64,000 nucleotides of DNA from Methanomassiliicoccaceae archaeon UBA72. Lineage in GTDB: Archaea; Thermoplasmatota; Thermoplasmata; Methanomassiliicoccales; Methanomethylophilaceae. The notes below the pieces were generated by a model, which had not been told where the DNA came from, did no database searches, and worked only from the letters and a program-made list of their open reading frames with translations. How positions within the stretch are numbered: the first letter of the stretch is position 1; each line of letters begins with the position of its first letter. The translations under genes were made by a program, and so were the position numbers. The stretch is taken from positions 1-64,000 of the forward strand of contig DAVO01000030.1 of NCBI GenBank assembly GCA_002509405.1, given 5' to 3'. Below are positions 17,510-26,108 of the stretch, one piece after another.

Positions 17510-17836
17510 ATGGTTGACTACGACATCAAGAAAGGATGGGCAGGAAAAATCGAGGGCGAAGGTCTCGAGAAGCTGATGATGGAAACATTCGGTAACGCCG
17601 AGAGGAGAGGCAGCGCCGTGGTATCGGGCTACGGTGTGCTCCAAAAGATCGAGGCCGAGATGACCTCGAAATTGATACTGCGCGTCGAGACCACAAACAT
17701 CTCCGGACCGATGACCGACGACGACATTCTAGACACGAAGAGGAAGCTCAACGTGTTCGTCGAGGCCGCCACGGGATTCGATGTGAAGGCACGCAAGAAG
17801 CGTGCTCAGGACAAGGCCAAAAAGGGCCTTCTCTGA
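17510..17836 (+). CDS. small archaeal protein of unknown function (probably DUF5611)
   Basis: 108 aa, soluble, Lys-rich C-terminus (KARKKRAQDKAKKGLL). Mixed alpha/beta pattern with VVSGYGVLQKIEAEMTSKLI and DILDTKRKLNVFVEAATGFD. I believe it belongs to the archaeal family DUF5611, but I am not certain. Its 4-nt spacing after the archaeosine gene suggests one transcript, and the basic tail would suit RNA binding; both are inference. A T6 run about 22 nt after the stop may end the transcript. Confidence 0.65.
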   Translation: MVDYDIKKGWAGKIEGEGLEKLMMETFGNAERRGSAVVSGYGVLQKIEAEMTSKLILRVETTNISGPMTDDDILDTKRKLNVFVEAATGFDVKARKKRAQDKAKKGLL

Positions 17837-17883
17837 AAAACCAAACCCTCCCGCCCTTTTTTCTCGTATATAGGGGCAGGAGG

Positions 17884-17894
17884 TTTTAAGTATA
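17884..17894 (+). promoter_or_regulatory. TATA box for the ribosomal protein operon
   Basis: TTTTAAGTATA about 190 nt before the uL3 ATG. Transcription from here would give an unusually long leader of about 170 nt. Confidence 0.45.
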
Positions 17895-17940
17895 ACATGG
17901 GAATACCATCGCTAGATTGGACTATATGATGTCCGACCAG

Positions 17941-18072
17941 ACGCACGGGCTATGCGTTCGCATCCCATGCTCGCCCCGCGAAAACATGATTTTGGGGCTG
18001 AACAGGCGTCACGGTCGGAATATCCAGACGTTCCGTCGATTAAGACAGCGAGGTTAGCGAAGAGACCCTCGC
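17941..18072 (+). promoter_or_regulatory. multi-hairpin leader before uL3
   Basis: Four consecutive stem-loops fill the region. (1) ACGCA/TGCGT, 17941-17957. (2) GCCCC..AAAA/TTTT GGGGC, 17973-17998, with a 3-nt bulge. (3) CGGAA/TTCCG, 18016-18035. (4) GCGAGG/CCTCGC, 18048-18072, ending 13 nt before the ATG, with GGGAAGTG between. No ORF is plausible in the leader. An autoregulatory role is a guess by analogy with ribosomal protein leaders elsewhere. Confidence 0.45.
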
Positions 18073-18085
18073 GGGAAGTGAAAAT

Positions 18086-19084
18086 ATGTCACAGAGGAGA
18101 CGTCCTAAGAGAGGATCCAGGGCATTCGGCCCTAGGAAGAGAGCGCAGGCACAGAGGCCTAGGTTGGACTCTTGGCCGGAGGTCGGCGGGTCCCCCAAGA
18201 TACAGGGATTCGCAGGCTACAAGGCCGGGATGACGCATGCCTTCATCGTCGACAAGCGCGCAAAGAGCACCACATCAGGAATGGAAGTACAGACCCCGGT
18301 AACTGTTATCGAGGTCCCCCCCATGAAGATAGCTGCAGTAAGATTCTACGAGAACAGCACCCTCGGTCTGAAGACCGCCGGCGAAGTATGGGCCAACGAC
18401 CTGGACCCCCTTCTCGAAAGGAAGATGAGGGTTCCCAAGGAGCACACGGCAGAATCTTTCGCCAGGTATGACGGTCTGGACACCGAGGACATACGTGTCC
18501 TCGCATACACCCAGCCCAAGCTCGTAAGCGGAGTGCCCAAGAAGGTCCCGGAGCTCATGGAGCTGAGGATCGGCGGAGGCACAATCGCTGAGAGGCTCGC
18601 CTATGCCAAAGGCATACTGGGAAAAGAGCTGACAGTCACCGATTTCGCCCCCGAGGGAGCGTTCGTCGACGTCATCGCAATCACCAAGGGAAAAGGATTC
18701 CAGGGCGCCACCAAGCGCTGGGGAGTCAAGCTTCTGTCCCACAGGAACAGCAAGCACCGCCGCATGATCGGTAACCTCGGACCCAAGAGGCCCGGATACG
18801 TAAGGGGGACCGTCCCCATGTCCGGTCAGATGGGATACCACCAGAGGACCGAGTTCAACAAGAAGATAGTCAAAGTGGGAGAAGAGGGCGCCGAGATAAA
18901 CCCCAAGGGCGGCTTCATCAACTACGGAGAGGTAAGGAACACTTACATCCTCGTGCGCGGTTCCGTCCCGGGACCCACCAAGAGGATAATCAGGCTGAGA
19001 GACGCAACAAGGCTGCCCAAGAAGGCAGACATGGGTGTACCCGAGGTAACGTACGTGTCCACCGAATCCAAGCAGGGGGCATGA
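18086..19084 (+). CDS. rpl3: large-subunit ribosomal protein uL3
   Basis: 332 aa, archaeal/eukaryal form. Basic N-terminus (MSQRRRPKRGSRAFGPRKRA), the KAGMTHAFIVD beta-barrel start, and the loop reaching toward the peptidyl transferase centre (KGFQGATKRWGVKLLSHRNS). First gene of the operon; its TGA overlaps the uL4 ATG as ATGA. Confidence 0.97.
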   Translation: MSQRRRPKRGSRAFGPRKRAQAQRPRLDSWPEVGGSPKIQGFAGYKAGMTHAFIVDKRAKSTTSGMEVQTPVTVIEVPPMKIAAVRFYENSTLGLKTAGEVWANDLDPLLERKMRVPKEHTAESFARYDGLDTEDIRVLAYTQPKLVSGVPKKVPELMELRIGGGTIAERLAYAKGILGKELTVTDFAPEGAFVDVIAITKGKGFQGATKRWGVKLLSHRNSKHRRMIGNLGPKRPGYVRGTVPMSGQMGYHQRTEFNKKIVKVGEEGAEINPKGGFINYGEVRNTYILVRGSVPGPTKRIIRLRDATRLPKKADMGVPEVTYVSTESKQGA

Positions 19085-19857
19085 GGATGAAACAGACAAA
19101 TGTTTACAATGTACGCGGAGAGGTCTCCGGTAAGATGGACGTTCCCGCGGCCTTCGAGACCACGTTCAGGCCGGACATCATAAGGAAGGCCGTCCTCGCC
19201 GCCGCCGCCAATTCCAGGCAGGCTTACGGACCCAACAAGGGATCCGGACAGAGGCACTCCGTCAGCACATGGGGAAAGGGACGCGGAGTCTCCCGTGTAC
19301 AGAGGATAAAGGACGGGCGGAAAGGAGCCCAGTCCCCCAACAACGTCTCTGGACGCAGGGCTCACCCCCCGATGCCCGAGAAGAAATGGGAACAGAAGAT
19401 CAACAAGAAGGAGCTGGCTATCGCACGCAGGTCCGCACTCGCAGCCACAGGTGACGGCGAATGCGTAAAGACCCGCGGCCACAAGTTCGACGACTCCGTA
19501 TCCTTCCCGATCGTGGTCGAGGATGCCTTCCAGGACATCGCGACCACCGCGGAGGTTTCCGAGTTCTTTGACAAGATCGGCATCGGATACGACGTCGACC
19601 GCGCAAAGGACGGTACCAAGATCCGTGCCGGAAAGGGAAAGATGAGGAACAGGAAGTACCGCACCCCGGTGTCCATACTCGTAGTGGTCTCGGACAGGGA
19701 TGTGCCAGTCTTCAAGGGCGCCTCCAACCTGGCAGGCGTAGAGGTGGAGACCGTCGGCACACTCAACACGGGCATCCTGGCCCCCGGAGGGGACGCAGGC
19801 AGGCTTACGGTGTACACCCAGTCAGCATTCGCAAAGATAGGAGAGTGGACACAGTGA
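19081..19857 (+). CDS. rpl4: large-subunit ribosomal protein uL4
   Basis: 258 aa. The extended loop that lines the exit tunnel is present (RQAYGPNKGSGQRHSVSTWG, with RVQRIKDGRKG). An inner ATG at 19087 gives MKQTNVYNV and is also possible. It sits between uL3 and uL23 with overlaps at both ends. Confidence 0.96.
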   Translation: MRMKQTNVYNVRGEVSGKMDVPAAFETTFRPDIIRKAVLAAAANSRQAYGPNKGSGQRHSVSTWGKGRGVSRVQRIKDGRKGAQSPNNVSGRRAHPPMPEKKWEQKINKKELAIARRSALAATGDGECVKTRGHKFDDSVSFPIVVEDAFQDIATTAEVSEFFDKIGIGYDVDRAKDGTKIRAGKGKMRNRKYRTPVSILVVVSDRDVPVFKGASNLAGVEVETVGTLNTGILAPGGDAGRLTVYTQSAFAKIGEWTQ

Positions 19858-20135
19858 AGCAGAGCGACGTTCTGATCAGACCGTACGTCACAGAGAAGTC
19901 GATGAACCACACGTCCGGCACCCCGACTCAGGGATTCAGGGACGGCAACAAGATCGAGTTCATCGTTCACAGGCAGGCCGACAAACCGACCATCAAAGCG
20001 ATCTTCGAGGAGCGTTTCGAGGTCAAGGTCGACAAGGTCTGGATAAGAATAGAGAAGGACGGCAAGCACGCCATCATCAAGCTGGCGGAGGGATACTCCG
20101 CAGAGGATGTAGGCATGAGGGTCGGAGTATTCTGA
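19854..20135 (+). CDS. rpl23: large-subunit ribosomal protein uL23
   Basis: 93 aa, reading VKQSDVLIRPYVTEKSMN from a GTG start that overlaps the uL4 stop (GTGA). The GTG at 19845 would add three residues. uL23 sits at the exit tunnel and docks SRP and NAC. The VTEKSM motif and C-terminal KVWIRIEKDGKHAIIKL are typical. Confidence 0.94.
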   Translation: MKQSDVLIRPYVTEKSMNHTSGTPTQGFRDGNKIEFIVHRQADKPTIKAIFEERFEVKVDKVWIRIEKDGKHAIIKLAEGYSAEDVGMRVGVF

Positions 20136-20145
20136 GGTGAGATGA

Positions 20146-20847
20146 ATGGGAAAGAGATTGAGAACACAGAGAAGGGGGCGCGGAACGCCCCTGTACCGCT
20201 CTCCCAGCCACAGGCACGTCGACGATGTCAAGCTTCCCTCGACCAACGAGGGCAAGGGCATAATCACCGACCTGATACAGGCGCCCGGCAGAACCTGCCC
20301 CCTTGCAGTTGTGGATTTCGGCGGAAAGTACGACTATCAGCTTGCGGCCGAGGGAATGAAGGTCGGACAGGCTGTCAGCATCGGCAGCGACACGGTCATG
20401 CCCGGTAACATCACCGCGCTGTCCATGATACCCGAGGGAACGCTTATCCACAACATTGAGGGAAAGCCCGGAGACGGAGGCAAGTTCGTCAAGACCGCAG
20501 GCACGTCCGCAACGGTGGTCAGCAGAGGCGACGTGGTCGTCCTCCAGATGCCTTCGGGAGTGCTCAAAGAGTTCCACCCCACATGCCGCGCGGCGATAGG
20601 AATAGTCGCAGGCGGCGGAAGGGTCGATAAGCCGCTCGGCAAAGCCGGCAGCAACGCACTGGCCCTCAGGTCCAGGTCCAAGGCCAACAAACACGTGAAG
20701 GGAATCGCAATGAACGCTGTCGACCACCCCCACGGAGGAGGAGGACACCCGCACGTAGGAGGACCTAACTGCCAGAAGAGGACAGCGTCGCCCGGACAGA
20801 AGGTAGGGTTCATCGCTAAGAAGAAAAGAACCAATGGTAAGAGGTAA
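20146..20847 (+). CDS. rpl2: large-subunit ribosomal protein uL2
   Basis: 233 aa. It supports the peptidyl transferase centre. The start MGKRLRTQRRGRGTPLYRSP and the conserved C-terminal VDHPHGGGGHPHVGGPNC (the His involved in peptide bond formation lies here) are diagnostic. GAGGTGAG lies upstream. One of the few genes in the window with a TAA stop. Confidence 0.97.
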   Translation: MGKRLRTQRRGRGTPLYRSPSHRHVDDVKLPSTNEGKGIITDLIQAPGRTCPLAVVDFGGKYDYQLAAEGMKVGQAVSIGSDTVMPGNITALSMIPEGTLIHNIEGKPGDGGKFVKTAGTSATVVSRGDVVVLQMPSGVLKEFHPTCRAAIGIVAGGGRVDKPLGKAGSNALALRSRSKANKHVKGIAMNAVDHPHGGGGHPHVGGPNCQKRTASPGQKVGFIAKKKRTNGKR

Positions 20848-20851
20848 TTAA

Positions 20852-21313
20852 ATGGCAAGCAAAATAATCCAGGGATCGGCCAAGGCATCCAGGCGCAGGA
20901 CCAGGAAGAAGGCGTCAGCGATCCAATCCAGGAGGAAGAAGGAATTCCTCTACCGCGGGTTCACGATGGACGAGCTTGTGGTAATGTCCTTCGACGAGAT
21001 AATCGGACTTCTACCCTCTAGGGCCAGGAGGACGTACCTCCGCGGTCTCAACTATGAGCAGCAGCTGCTGTTCGACGAGCTGACGACCGCCGAGAAGACG
21101 ATCAGGACACACCGCAGGGACCTCCCGATCATACCCCAGTTCGTCGGAAAGACCGTCGCCGTCTACAACGGCAAAGAATTCAAAGAGGTCGAGATCAAAC
21201 CCGAGATGATCGGGCACTTCCTCGGAGAGTTCGTGATGAACAGAAAGACGCCGCAGCATTCGGGACCCGGTGTCGGTGCGACAAGGTCCTCGAAGTTCAT
21301 GCCGCTGAAGTGA
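20852..21313 (+). CDS. rps19: small-subunit ribosomal protein uS19
   Basis: 153 aa, the archaeal/eukaryal length. Head protein near the A-site finger. Key motif MIGHFLGEFVMNRKTPQHSG and the final GATRSSKFMPLK are standard. A basic N-terminus (KASRRRTRKKASAIQSRRKK) precedes the core. Confidence 0.96.
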   Translation: MASKIIQGSAKASRRRTRKKASAIQSRRKKEFLYRGFTMDELVVMSFDEIIGLLPSRARRTYLRGLNYEQQLLFDELTTAEKTIRTHRRDLPIIPQFVGKTVAVYNGKEFKEVEIKPEMIGHFLGEFVMNRKTPQHSGPGVGATRSSKFMPLK

Positions 21314-21320
21314 GGTGAAG

Positions 21321-21773
21321 ATGATGAGTTCAGGATATACAGCAACATCCGACCCGGACATCTCCGCCAAAGCGGTCGGCAAAGACATACCCGTCTCCCC
21401 CAAGTTCGCCCGCGAGGTCGTAGGAATGATCCGCGGAAAGAAGGTCGAGGAGGCGGCGGTGATGCTCGAAGAGGTCATCGCGAAGCAGAGGGCCGTCCCG
21501 CTGAAGAGATACAACAAGCGTGTGTCCCACAAGGCGGGCATCGGCCCCGGAAGATACCCCGTGAAAGCGGCCAAGGCGATCCTCTCGATCCTCGAGAGCG
21601 CATCGTCCAACGCCGAATACAAGGGGCTGGACGTCTCCGGCATGTCCATAGCGACCATCTCCGTCTCCAGGGGAGTGACCATACCCGGCCACATGCCCAG
21701 GGCTCACGGAAGGGCGACACAGTGGAACCAGGAGACCGTCAACATAGAAGTTATAATAGAGGAGGTTGAGTGA
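21321..21773 (+). CDS. rpl22: large-subunit ribosomal protein uL22
   Basis: 150 aa. Its hairpin loop reaches the exit tunnel. GAGGTGA lies just before two adjacent ATGs (21321 and 21324); the second gives better spacing. Conserved pieces are KFAREVVGMIRGKKVEEA, RYPVKAAKAILSIL and HMPRAHGRATQWNQETVNIE. Confidence 0.94.
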   Translation: MMSSGYTATSDPDISAKAVGKDIPVSPKFAREVVGMIRGKKVEEAAVMLEEVIAKQRAVPLKRYNKRVSHKAGIGPGRYPVKAAKAILSILESASSNAEYKGLDVSGMSIATISVSRGVTIPGHMPRAHGRATQWNQETVNIEVIIEEVE

Positions 21774-21774
21774 A

Positions 21775-22464
21775 ATGGCATCTGAGAGGAAGTTCGTTTC
21801 CGAGAACATACGCAGGGTCCTCCTGAAGGAGTTCCTTATGAAAGAGGTCAGCCGTGCAGGATTCGGCGGGCTCCAGGTGCAGAGGGGACCTAACGGTACC
21901 CGTGTGGAGCTCACAACCGAGAGGCCTGGACTGGTCATCGGACCCCACGGTCAGACGATCAAATCGCTGACCGCCGCGATCAAGAACGATTTCAACTTCG
22001 AGAACCCCTTCATAGAGGTCGTCGAAGTCGAGAACGCGAACCTGAACGCCCAGATCATGGCCGAGAAGCTCGCCTTCTCCCTTGAGAGAGGATGGCACTT
22101 CCGCAGGGCAGGGCACTCCACGGTCCGCAGGATCATGGACTCCGGCGCACGCGGATGCCACATAATCCTGGCCGGAAAACTTACCGGCCAGAGGCACAGG
22201 ACCGAGAAGTTCAAAGAGGGCTACATCAAGTTCTGCGGAGAACCCAGCGAGGAGTTCATAACCCGCGGGTTCGCCGTCGCCAAGCTCAAGATGGGTGTCA
22301 TCGGTGTTACAGTTGAGATCATGGACCGCGACTCCAGGTTGCCTGCCGACATATCCGTCGTCAGCAAGACCGAGGCCGCCGAGCTCCTTCCCGACATGTT
22401 CAGGACCGAGCAGGTCAAGGCCGCCGAGCCCGTCGCCAAGTCCGCCGCGAAGGAGGCCGTCTGA
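21775..22464 (+). CDS. rps3: small-subunit ribosomal protein uS3
   Basis: 229 aa. N-terminal type II KH domain (VIGPHGQTIKSLTAAIKNDF) and the C-terminal domain at the mRNA entry (GHSTVRRIMDSGARGCHIIL). I chose the ATG at 21775, one base after the uL22 stop; an upstream TTG would add three residues. The tail after ~215 is Ala-rich and acidic. Stop and uL29 start share one base. Confidence 0.96.
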   Translation: MASERKFVSENIRRVLLKEFLMKEVSRAGFGGLQVQRGPNGTRVELTTERPGLVIGPHGQTIKSLTAAIKNDFNFENPFIEVVEVENANLNAQIMAEKLAFSLERGWHFRRAGHSTVRRIMDSGARGCHIILAGKLTGQRHRTEKFKEGYIKFCGEPSEEFITRGFAVAKLKMGVIGVTVEIMDRDSRLPADISVVSKTEAAELLPDMFRTEQVKAAEPVAKSAAKEAV

Positions 22465-22667
22465 TGGCATCCATCAAAGCGGCGGACATCAGGAACATGA
22501 GTGCCGAGGAGCGCAACCAGAAGCTCAAGGAGCTTCGCAACGAGCTGATGCATGAGAGGGGCGTCTCCGCTACCGGCGGAGCGCCCACAAGCCCCGGCGC
22601 CATACGCGCCCTCAGACTGAACATCGCCCGGATTCTTACCATCCAGAAGGAGGAGGAAGAAATCTGA
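22464..22667 (+). CDS. rpl29: large-subunit ribosomal protein uL29
   Basis: 67 aa, two helices. The motif EERNQKLKELRNELMHERG and LRLNIARILTIQKE are diagnostic. It overlaps uS3 and the aIF1 gene by a single base at each end. Confidence 0.93.
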   Translation: MASIKAADIRNMSAEERNQKLKELRNELMHERGVSATGGAPTSPGAIRALRLNIARILTIQKEEEEI

Positions 22668-22966
22668 TGGGTGGAATCTGTCCTGTTTGCGGGCTTCCGG
22701 AAGAGCTGTGCATGTGCGAGGAGATTGCGCGCGGACAGCAGAGCGTCAGGATATCGGTGGACAGCCGCAGATACGGCAAAATGGTCACGGTTATCGACGG
22801 TATTGATGAAAATGACATCAACATCTCGGACCTGGCGAAGCAGTTGAAGAACAAGTGTGCGGCCGGAGGAACCTACAAGGACGGCCGCATCGAACTTCAG
22901 GGCGACCACAAGAAAAAAGTGAAAGCGGCCCTTGAAGAGATGGGCTTCACGACGGAAGTAAGATGA
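22667..22966 (+). CDS. translation initiation factor aIF1 (SUI1)
   Basis: 99 aa. It monitors start-codon pairing on the small subunit. A short N-terminal Cys motif (CPVCGLPEELCMCEE) precedes the SUI1 alpha/beta domain (RYGKMVTVIDGID; then LKNKCAAGGTYKDGRIELQG). Placement between uL29 and Rpp29 is the usual archaeal order. Confidence 0.94.
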   Translation: MGGICPVCGLPEELCMCEEIARGQQSVRISVDSRRYGKMVTVIDGIDENDINISDLAKQLKNKCAAGGTYKDGRIELQGDHKKKVKAALEEMGFTTEVR

Positions 22967-23221
22967 ATGAAAAAGGTGGACCTCATGAGAACTGAACTCA
23001 TTGGATTGGACGTGGAAGTGCTGTCAGCACCATACTCGGGAATTTCCGGTAAAGTGGTCGACGAGACCAAGAACACGTTCACCATCGAATCGGCCGGAAC
23101 TGAGAAAATGGTACCCAAACCAGGCAATGTGTTCAGATTCGTCATGCAAGAAGGGAAGATCGACCTCGAGGGGTCGGACATCCTTTTCAGGCCCGAGGAC
23201 AGAATCAAAAAAGTTAGGTGA
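22967..23221 (+). CDS. rnp1: ribonuclease P protein component 1 (Rpp29)
   Basis: 84 aa, Sm-like barrel subunit of RNase P, which trims tRNA 5' ends. Core: IGLDVEVLSAPYSGISGKVV and FRFVMQEGKIDLEGSDIL. An inner ATG at 22985 (MRTELIG) has AAGGTGGA before it and may be the real start. Confidence 0.92.
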   Translation: MKKVDLMRTELIGLDVEVLSAPYSGISGKVVDETKNTFTIESAGTEKMVPKPGNVFRFVMQEGKIDLEGSDILFRPEDRIKKVR

Positions 23222-23226
23222 TTATT

Positions 23227-23553
23227 ATGACAGCCAGAAACATCGGAATTGACGTAAAGGCCCCCGAGGCGGAATGCACCGACCCGGACTGCCCGTTCCA
23301 CGGCAGCCTCCCGGTCAGGGGTCAGATCATTGACGGCGTCATCGCGTCCGTCAAAATGGACAAGACGGCGGTGGTCGAGCGCACGCTCACCAGGTACGAC
23401 CAGAAATACGAAAGATACGAGAAGAGGACAAAACGCTACTCCGCACACCTCGCGCCCTGCATGGCCGTGAAGGTGGGCGACAAGGTCACTATAATGGAGT
23501 GCCGCCCGATCTCGAAGACCGTGTCGTACGCGGTAATAGCCAAGAAGGAGTGA
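23227..23553 (+). CDS. rps17: small-subunit ribosomal protein uS17
   Basis: 108 aa from the ATG at 23227, which has GGTGA at its 5' side; the GTG at 23218 is less likely. Archaeal form with ECTDPDCPFHG near the N-terminus and the OB-fold core (KMDKTAVVERTLTRYDQKYE, then GDKVTIMECRPISKT). Confidence 0.95.
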   Translation: MTARNIGIDVKAPEAECTDPDCPFHGSLPVRGQIIDGVIASVKMDKTAVVERTLTRYDQKYERYEKRTKRYSAHLAPCMAVKVGDKVTIMECRPISKTVSYAVIAKKE

Positions 23554-23558
23554 GCCGG

Positions 23559-23957
23559 ATGAAGGGAATCGCAGGTAACCAGACGAACGGCCTGATCGTG
23601 GGCTCCCGTCTCAACGTGATAGATAACACCGGCGCCAAGGTGATCGAGATCATCACCGTGCCCAGCTACCACGGCGTCGCAAGGAGGCTTCCTTCCGCCG
23701 GAGTGGGCGACATGGTCATAGCATCGGTCAAGAAGGGGACCCCTCAGATGAGGAGGCAGATAGTGTTCGCAGTGATCGTCCGCCAGAGGCGCGCAATGAG
23801 GCGCCCCGACGGAACCATGGTGTCCTTCGAGGACAACGCGGCGGTCATAGTGACCGACACCGGAGAGACAAAAGGTACCGACATAAAGGGACCGGTGGCC
23901 AGAGAGGCCGCTGAGAGATGGCCCCGCGTGTCTGCGACCGCCAACATAATCGTGTGA
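23559..23957 (+). CDS. rpl14: large-subunit ribosomal protein uL14
   Basis: 132 aa, subunit-interface protein. GSRLNVIDNTGAKVIEIIT and IVRQRRAMRRPDGTMVSFED are diagnostic. The ATG at 23559 lies 6 nt after the uS17 stop; the frame is open further upstream inside uS17 but that is not coding. Confidence 0.96.
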   Translation: MKGIAGNQTNGLIVGSRLNVIDNTGAKVIEIITVPSYHGVARRLPSAGVGDMVIASVKKGTPQMRRQIVFAVIVRQRRAMRRPDGTMVSFEDNAAVIVTDTGETKGTDIKGPVAREAAERWPRVSATANIIV

Positions 23958-23966
23958 GGCATCAGG

Positions 23967-24344
23967 ATGGCAGCAAGCAGCAAAGCAAGGGTCCAGAGAA
24001 AGAGGCAGGCAAACGCGCCGGCCCATGTTAAGAGAAAGATGGTCTCATCCCACCTGAGCGACGCCCTGCGCGAGAAGTACGGGGTACGCACCGCCAGGGT
24101 CTGTAAGGGCGACACGGTCGTCATACTCAGAGGGAACGAGGATATACGCGGCACCGAGGCGAAGGTCCTCGACGTGTTCACCGACACCGGCCGCGTGTCC
24201 ATCGAGGGAATTACGATAAACCAGGCCGACGGGACCGCAACGGTGCGCCCCATCCACGCCTCCAACCTCGTCATCGTCAAGATCAACGACGAGGACCCCT
24301 GGAGGATGGACGCCCTGGAGAACAAGAAGGAGGCTAAACAATGA
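23967..24344 (+). CDS. rpl24: large-subunit ribosomal protein uL24
   Basis: 125 aa. N-terminal RKRQANAPAHVKRKMVSSHL and a KOW motif (KGDTVVILRGNEDIRGTEAK). uL24 starts large-subunit assembly. Its TGA overlaps the eS4 ATG. Confidence 0.95.
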   Translation: MAASSKARVQRKRQANAPAHVKRKMVSSHLSDALREKYGVRTARVCKGDTVVILRGNEDIRGTEAKVLDVFTDTGRVSIEGITINQADGTATVRPIHASNLVIVKINDEDPWRMDALENKKEAKQ

Positions 24345-25048
24345 GCGACCACATGAAAAGATTGGCCGCGCCCAGATCCTGGCCCATAAAAAGGAAATCC
24401 AGCGTCTGGACGGCCAAGCAGTCTCCCGGAGCGCACTCCGTGGAGAACAGCATGCCCGCGGTCACCGTCCTGAGGGACATGATCGGGGTCTGTGACACCG
24501 CGAGGGAGGCCAAGAGGATCATCGGAAACCGCGAGGTTCTTGTCAACGGGAAGCCCGTCAAGAACCCCAAGGCGCCCGTGGGAATAATGGACGTCGTCTC
24601 CATACCGAAGATGGAGGTCCACTACCGCATTCTTTTGACCGACAAGGGAAAACTCACCGCAATAAAGACCACCGAGGACAGGTCCAAGTGGACCCTCTGC
24701 AGGGTCGAGGGCAAGACCCTCATCAAGGGCGGCAAGTACCAGATCAACCTGAGCGGCGGAAGGAACATCATATTGGACAAGAACGACTACAAGACCGGAG
24801 ACACACTCAAGATCAGCTTCGAGGACCAGGCGGTCCTGGCGCACTACGGCCTCGTGGCCGGCGCATCGGCAATGATCATCGAGGGAGTCCACGCCGGAAA
24901 GGCGGAGACTGTTTCCGAGTACCTGGTCACCAGGAGCAACGGTGCCAACGTCGTCAAGTTCGAAGGCGGGACGGAGACCGTGAAGAGGAACGTCTTCGTC
25001 ATCGGCGGAAAGAAGCCGGAAATCATACTCCCGGGGGCATCTGAATGA
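24341..25048 (+). CDS. rps4e: small-subunit ribosomal protein eS4
   Basis: 235 aa, archaeal/eukaryal only. Start HMKRLAAPRSWPIKRKSSVW is diagnostic. An S4 RNA-binding domain (~40-100, REAKRIIGNREVLVNGKPVK) is followed by the S4e core and a C-terminal KOW-like segment. It overlaps uL24 and uL5 by 4 nt each. Confidence 0.96.
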   Translation: MSDHMKRLAAPRSWPIKRKSSVWTAKQSPGAHSVENSMPAVTVLRDMIGVCDTAREAKRIIGNREVLVNGKPVKNPKAPVGIMDVVSIPKMEVHYRILLTDKGKLTAIKTTEDRSKWTLCRVEGKTLIKGGKYQINLSGGRNIILDKNDYKTGDTLKISFEDQAVLAHYGLVAGASAMIIEGVHAGKAETVSEYLVTRSNGANVVKFEGGTETVKRNVFVIGGKKPEIILPGASE

Positions 25049-25551
25049 CCGGGATGAAGGATATCCGCGTCGAGAAAGTCGTGGTGAACATAGGCGTCGG
25101 AGAGGCGGGCGAGAGGCTCGTCAAGGCGCAGAAGGTTCTCCAGATGGTCACCGGACAGAAGCCCGTGCAGACCGTGTCCAAGACCATCAACAGGGACTTG
25201 GGAATACGCGTGGGCATGCCCCTCGGGTGCAAGGTCACCCTCAGGGACGAGACCGCTGACACCTTCCTCAGGAAGGCTCTGTCCATCAGGGAGAGCCGCA
25301 TCCACAGCTACTCCTTCGACAAGGAAGGCAACATGTCGTTCGGGATCTCCGACTACACGGACTTCGAGGGTATGAAGTACGACCCCGAGATAGGGATCTT
25401 CGGAATGGACGTCAGCGTCGTCCTCAGGAGGCCCGGCAGCAGGATCGAGCGCAGAAGGCTCCTCACAAGGAGGATCCCCAAGTCCCAGCGCGTGGACCGC
25501 GACGAAGCGATCCAGTACATGATGGGCACTTACAACATCGAGGTGGAATGA
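25045..25551 (+). CDS. rpl5: large-subunit ribosomal protein uL5
   Basis: 168 aa, central protuberance protein binding 5S rRNA. KVVVNIGVGEAGERLVKAQK, then QKPVQTVSKTINRDLGIR, and GIFGMDVSVVLRRPGSRI are conserved. Confidence 0.96.
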   Translation: MTGMKDIRVEKVVVNIGVGEAGERLVKAQKVLQMVTGQKPVQTVSKTINRDLGIRVGMPLGCKVTLRDETADTFLRKALSIRESRIHSYSFDKEGNMSFGISDYTDFEGMKYDPEIGIFGMDVSVVLRRPGSRIERRRLLTRRIPKSQRVDRDEAIQYMMGTYNIEVE

Positions 25552-25697
25552 TGAAGCCTAAGAAACAGTTCGGAAGGGCGGTTGGATGCACCCGCTGCGG
25601 ACGCAGAAGGGGAATAATCAGAAGGTACGGGATGCACCTGTGCCGCCAGTGCTTCAGGGACATCGCGCCGGAGCTGGGATTCAAGAAGTATTCGTGA
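25548..25697 (+). CDS. rps14: small-subunit ribosomal protein uS14 (zinc type)
   Basis: 49 aa, very short and easy to overlook. ATGATG: the first ATG overlaps the uL5 stop, the second (25551) gives the usual MKPKKQFGRAVGC. Counting from the second, zinc ligands are Cys13, Cys16, Cys31 and Cys34 (CTRC and CRQC). The C-terminus reads FRDIAPELGFKKYS. It fills the gap between uL5 and uS8, its standard place. Confidence 0.96.
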   Translation: MMKPKKQFGRAVGCTRCGRRRGIIRRYGMHLCRQCFRDIAPELGFKKYS

Positions 25698-25709
25698 GGT
25701 GATGATGAA

Positions 25710-26099
25710 ATGCAGAGCGATCCACTCAATGACGCCATGTGCGTAATGAAAAATGCAGCTACGAACGGAAAGAAAGAATGCACCATTTCGCTGTCCTCCA
25801 AACTGATCGGCCGCGTGCTGAAGGTTATGCAGGACCACGGGTACATCAACCAGTTCGAGTACGTAGAGAACGGAAAAGCCGGAGAGTTCCACGTGATGCT
25901 CAAAGGCGCAATAAACAACTGTGGCGTGATAAAGCCCAGGTATTCGGTCAAGACCGATGAGATCGAGAAGTTCGAAGCGAGGTTCCTCCCCGCCCAGGAC
26001 TTCGGACTCCTCATAATGACCACTACCGCCGGAGTGATCACCCAGGACCGTGCCAAGGAGCTCGGAATCGGCGGGAAACTGCTGGCATATGTATACTGA
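25710..26099 (+). CDS. rps8: small-subunit ribosomal protein uS8
   Basis: 129 aa. Binds 16S rRNA helix 21. Start MQSDPLNDAMCVMKNA and the end TTTAGVITQDRAKELGIGGK are typical. GAGGTGATGATGAA precedes the ATG. Confidence 0.96.
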   Translation: MQSDPLNDAMCVMKNAATNGKKECTISLSSKLIGRVLKVMQDHGYINQFEYVENGKAGEFHVMLKGAINNCGVIKPRYSVKTDEIEKFEARFLPAQDFGLLIMTTTAGVITQDRAKELGIGGKLLAYVY

Positions 26100-26108
26100 G
26101 GAATAAAG

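Noticed and set aside
17925..18000. Possible C/D-box guide RNA in the uL3 leader
   Set aside because: ATGATGT and CTGA-like boxes can be found, but the spacing between them is far from the normal 12-nt guide plus box layout, so it is probably chance.
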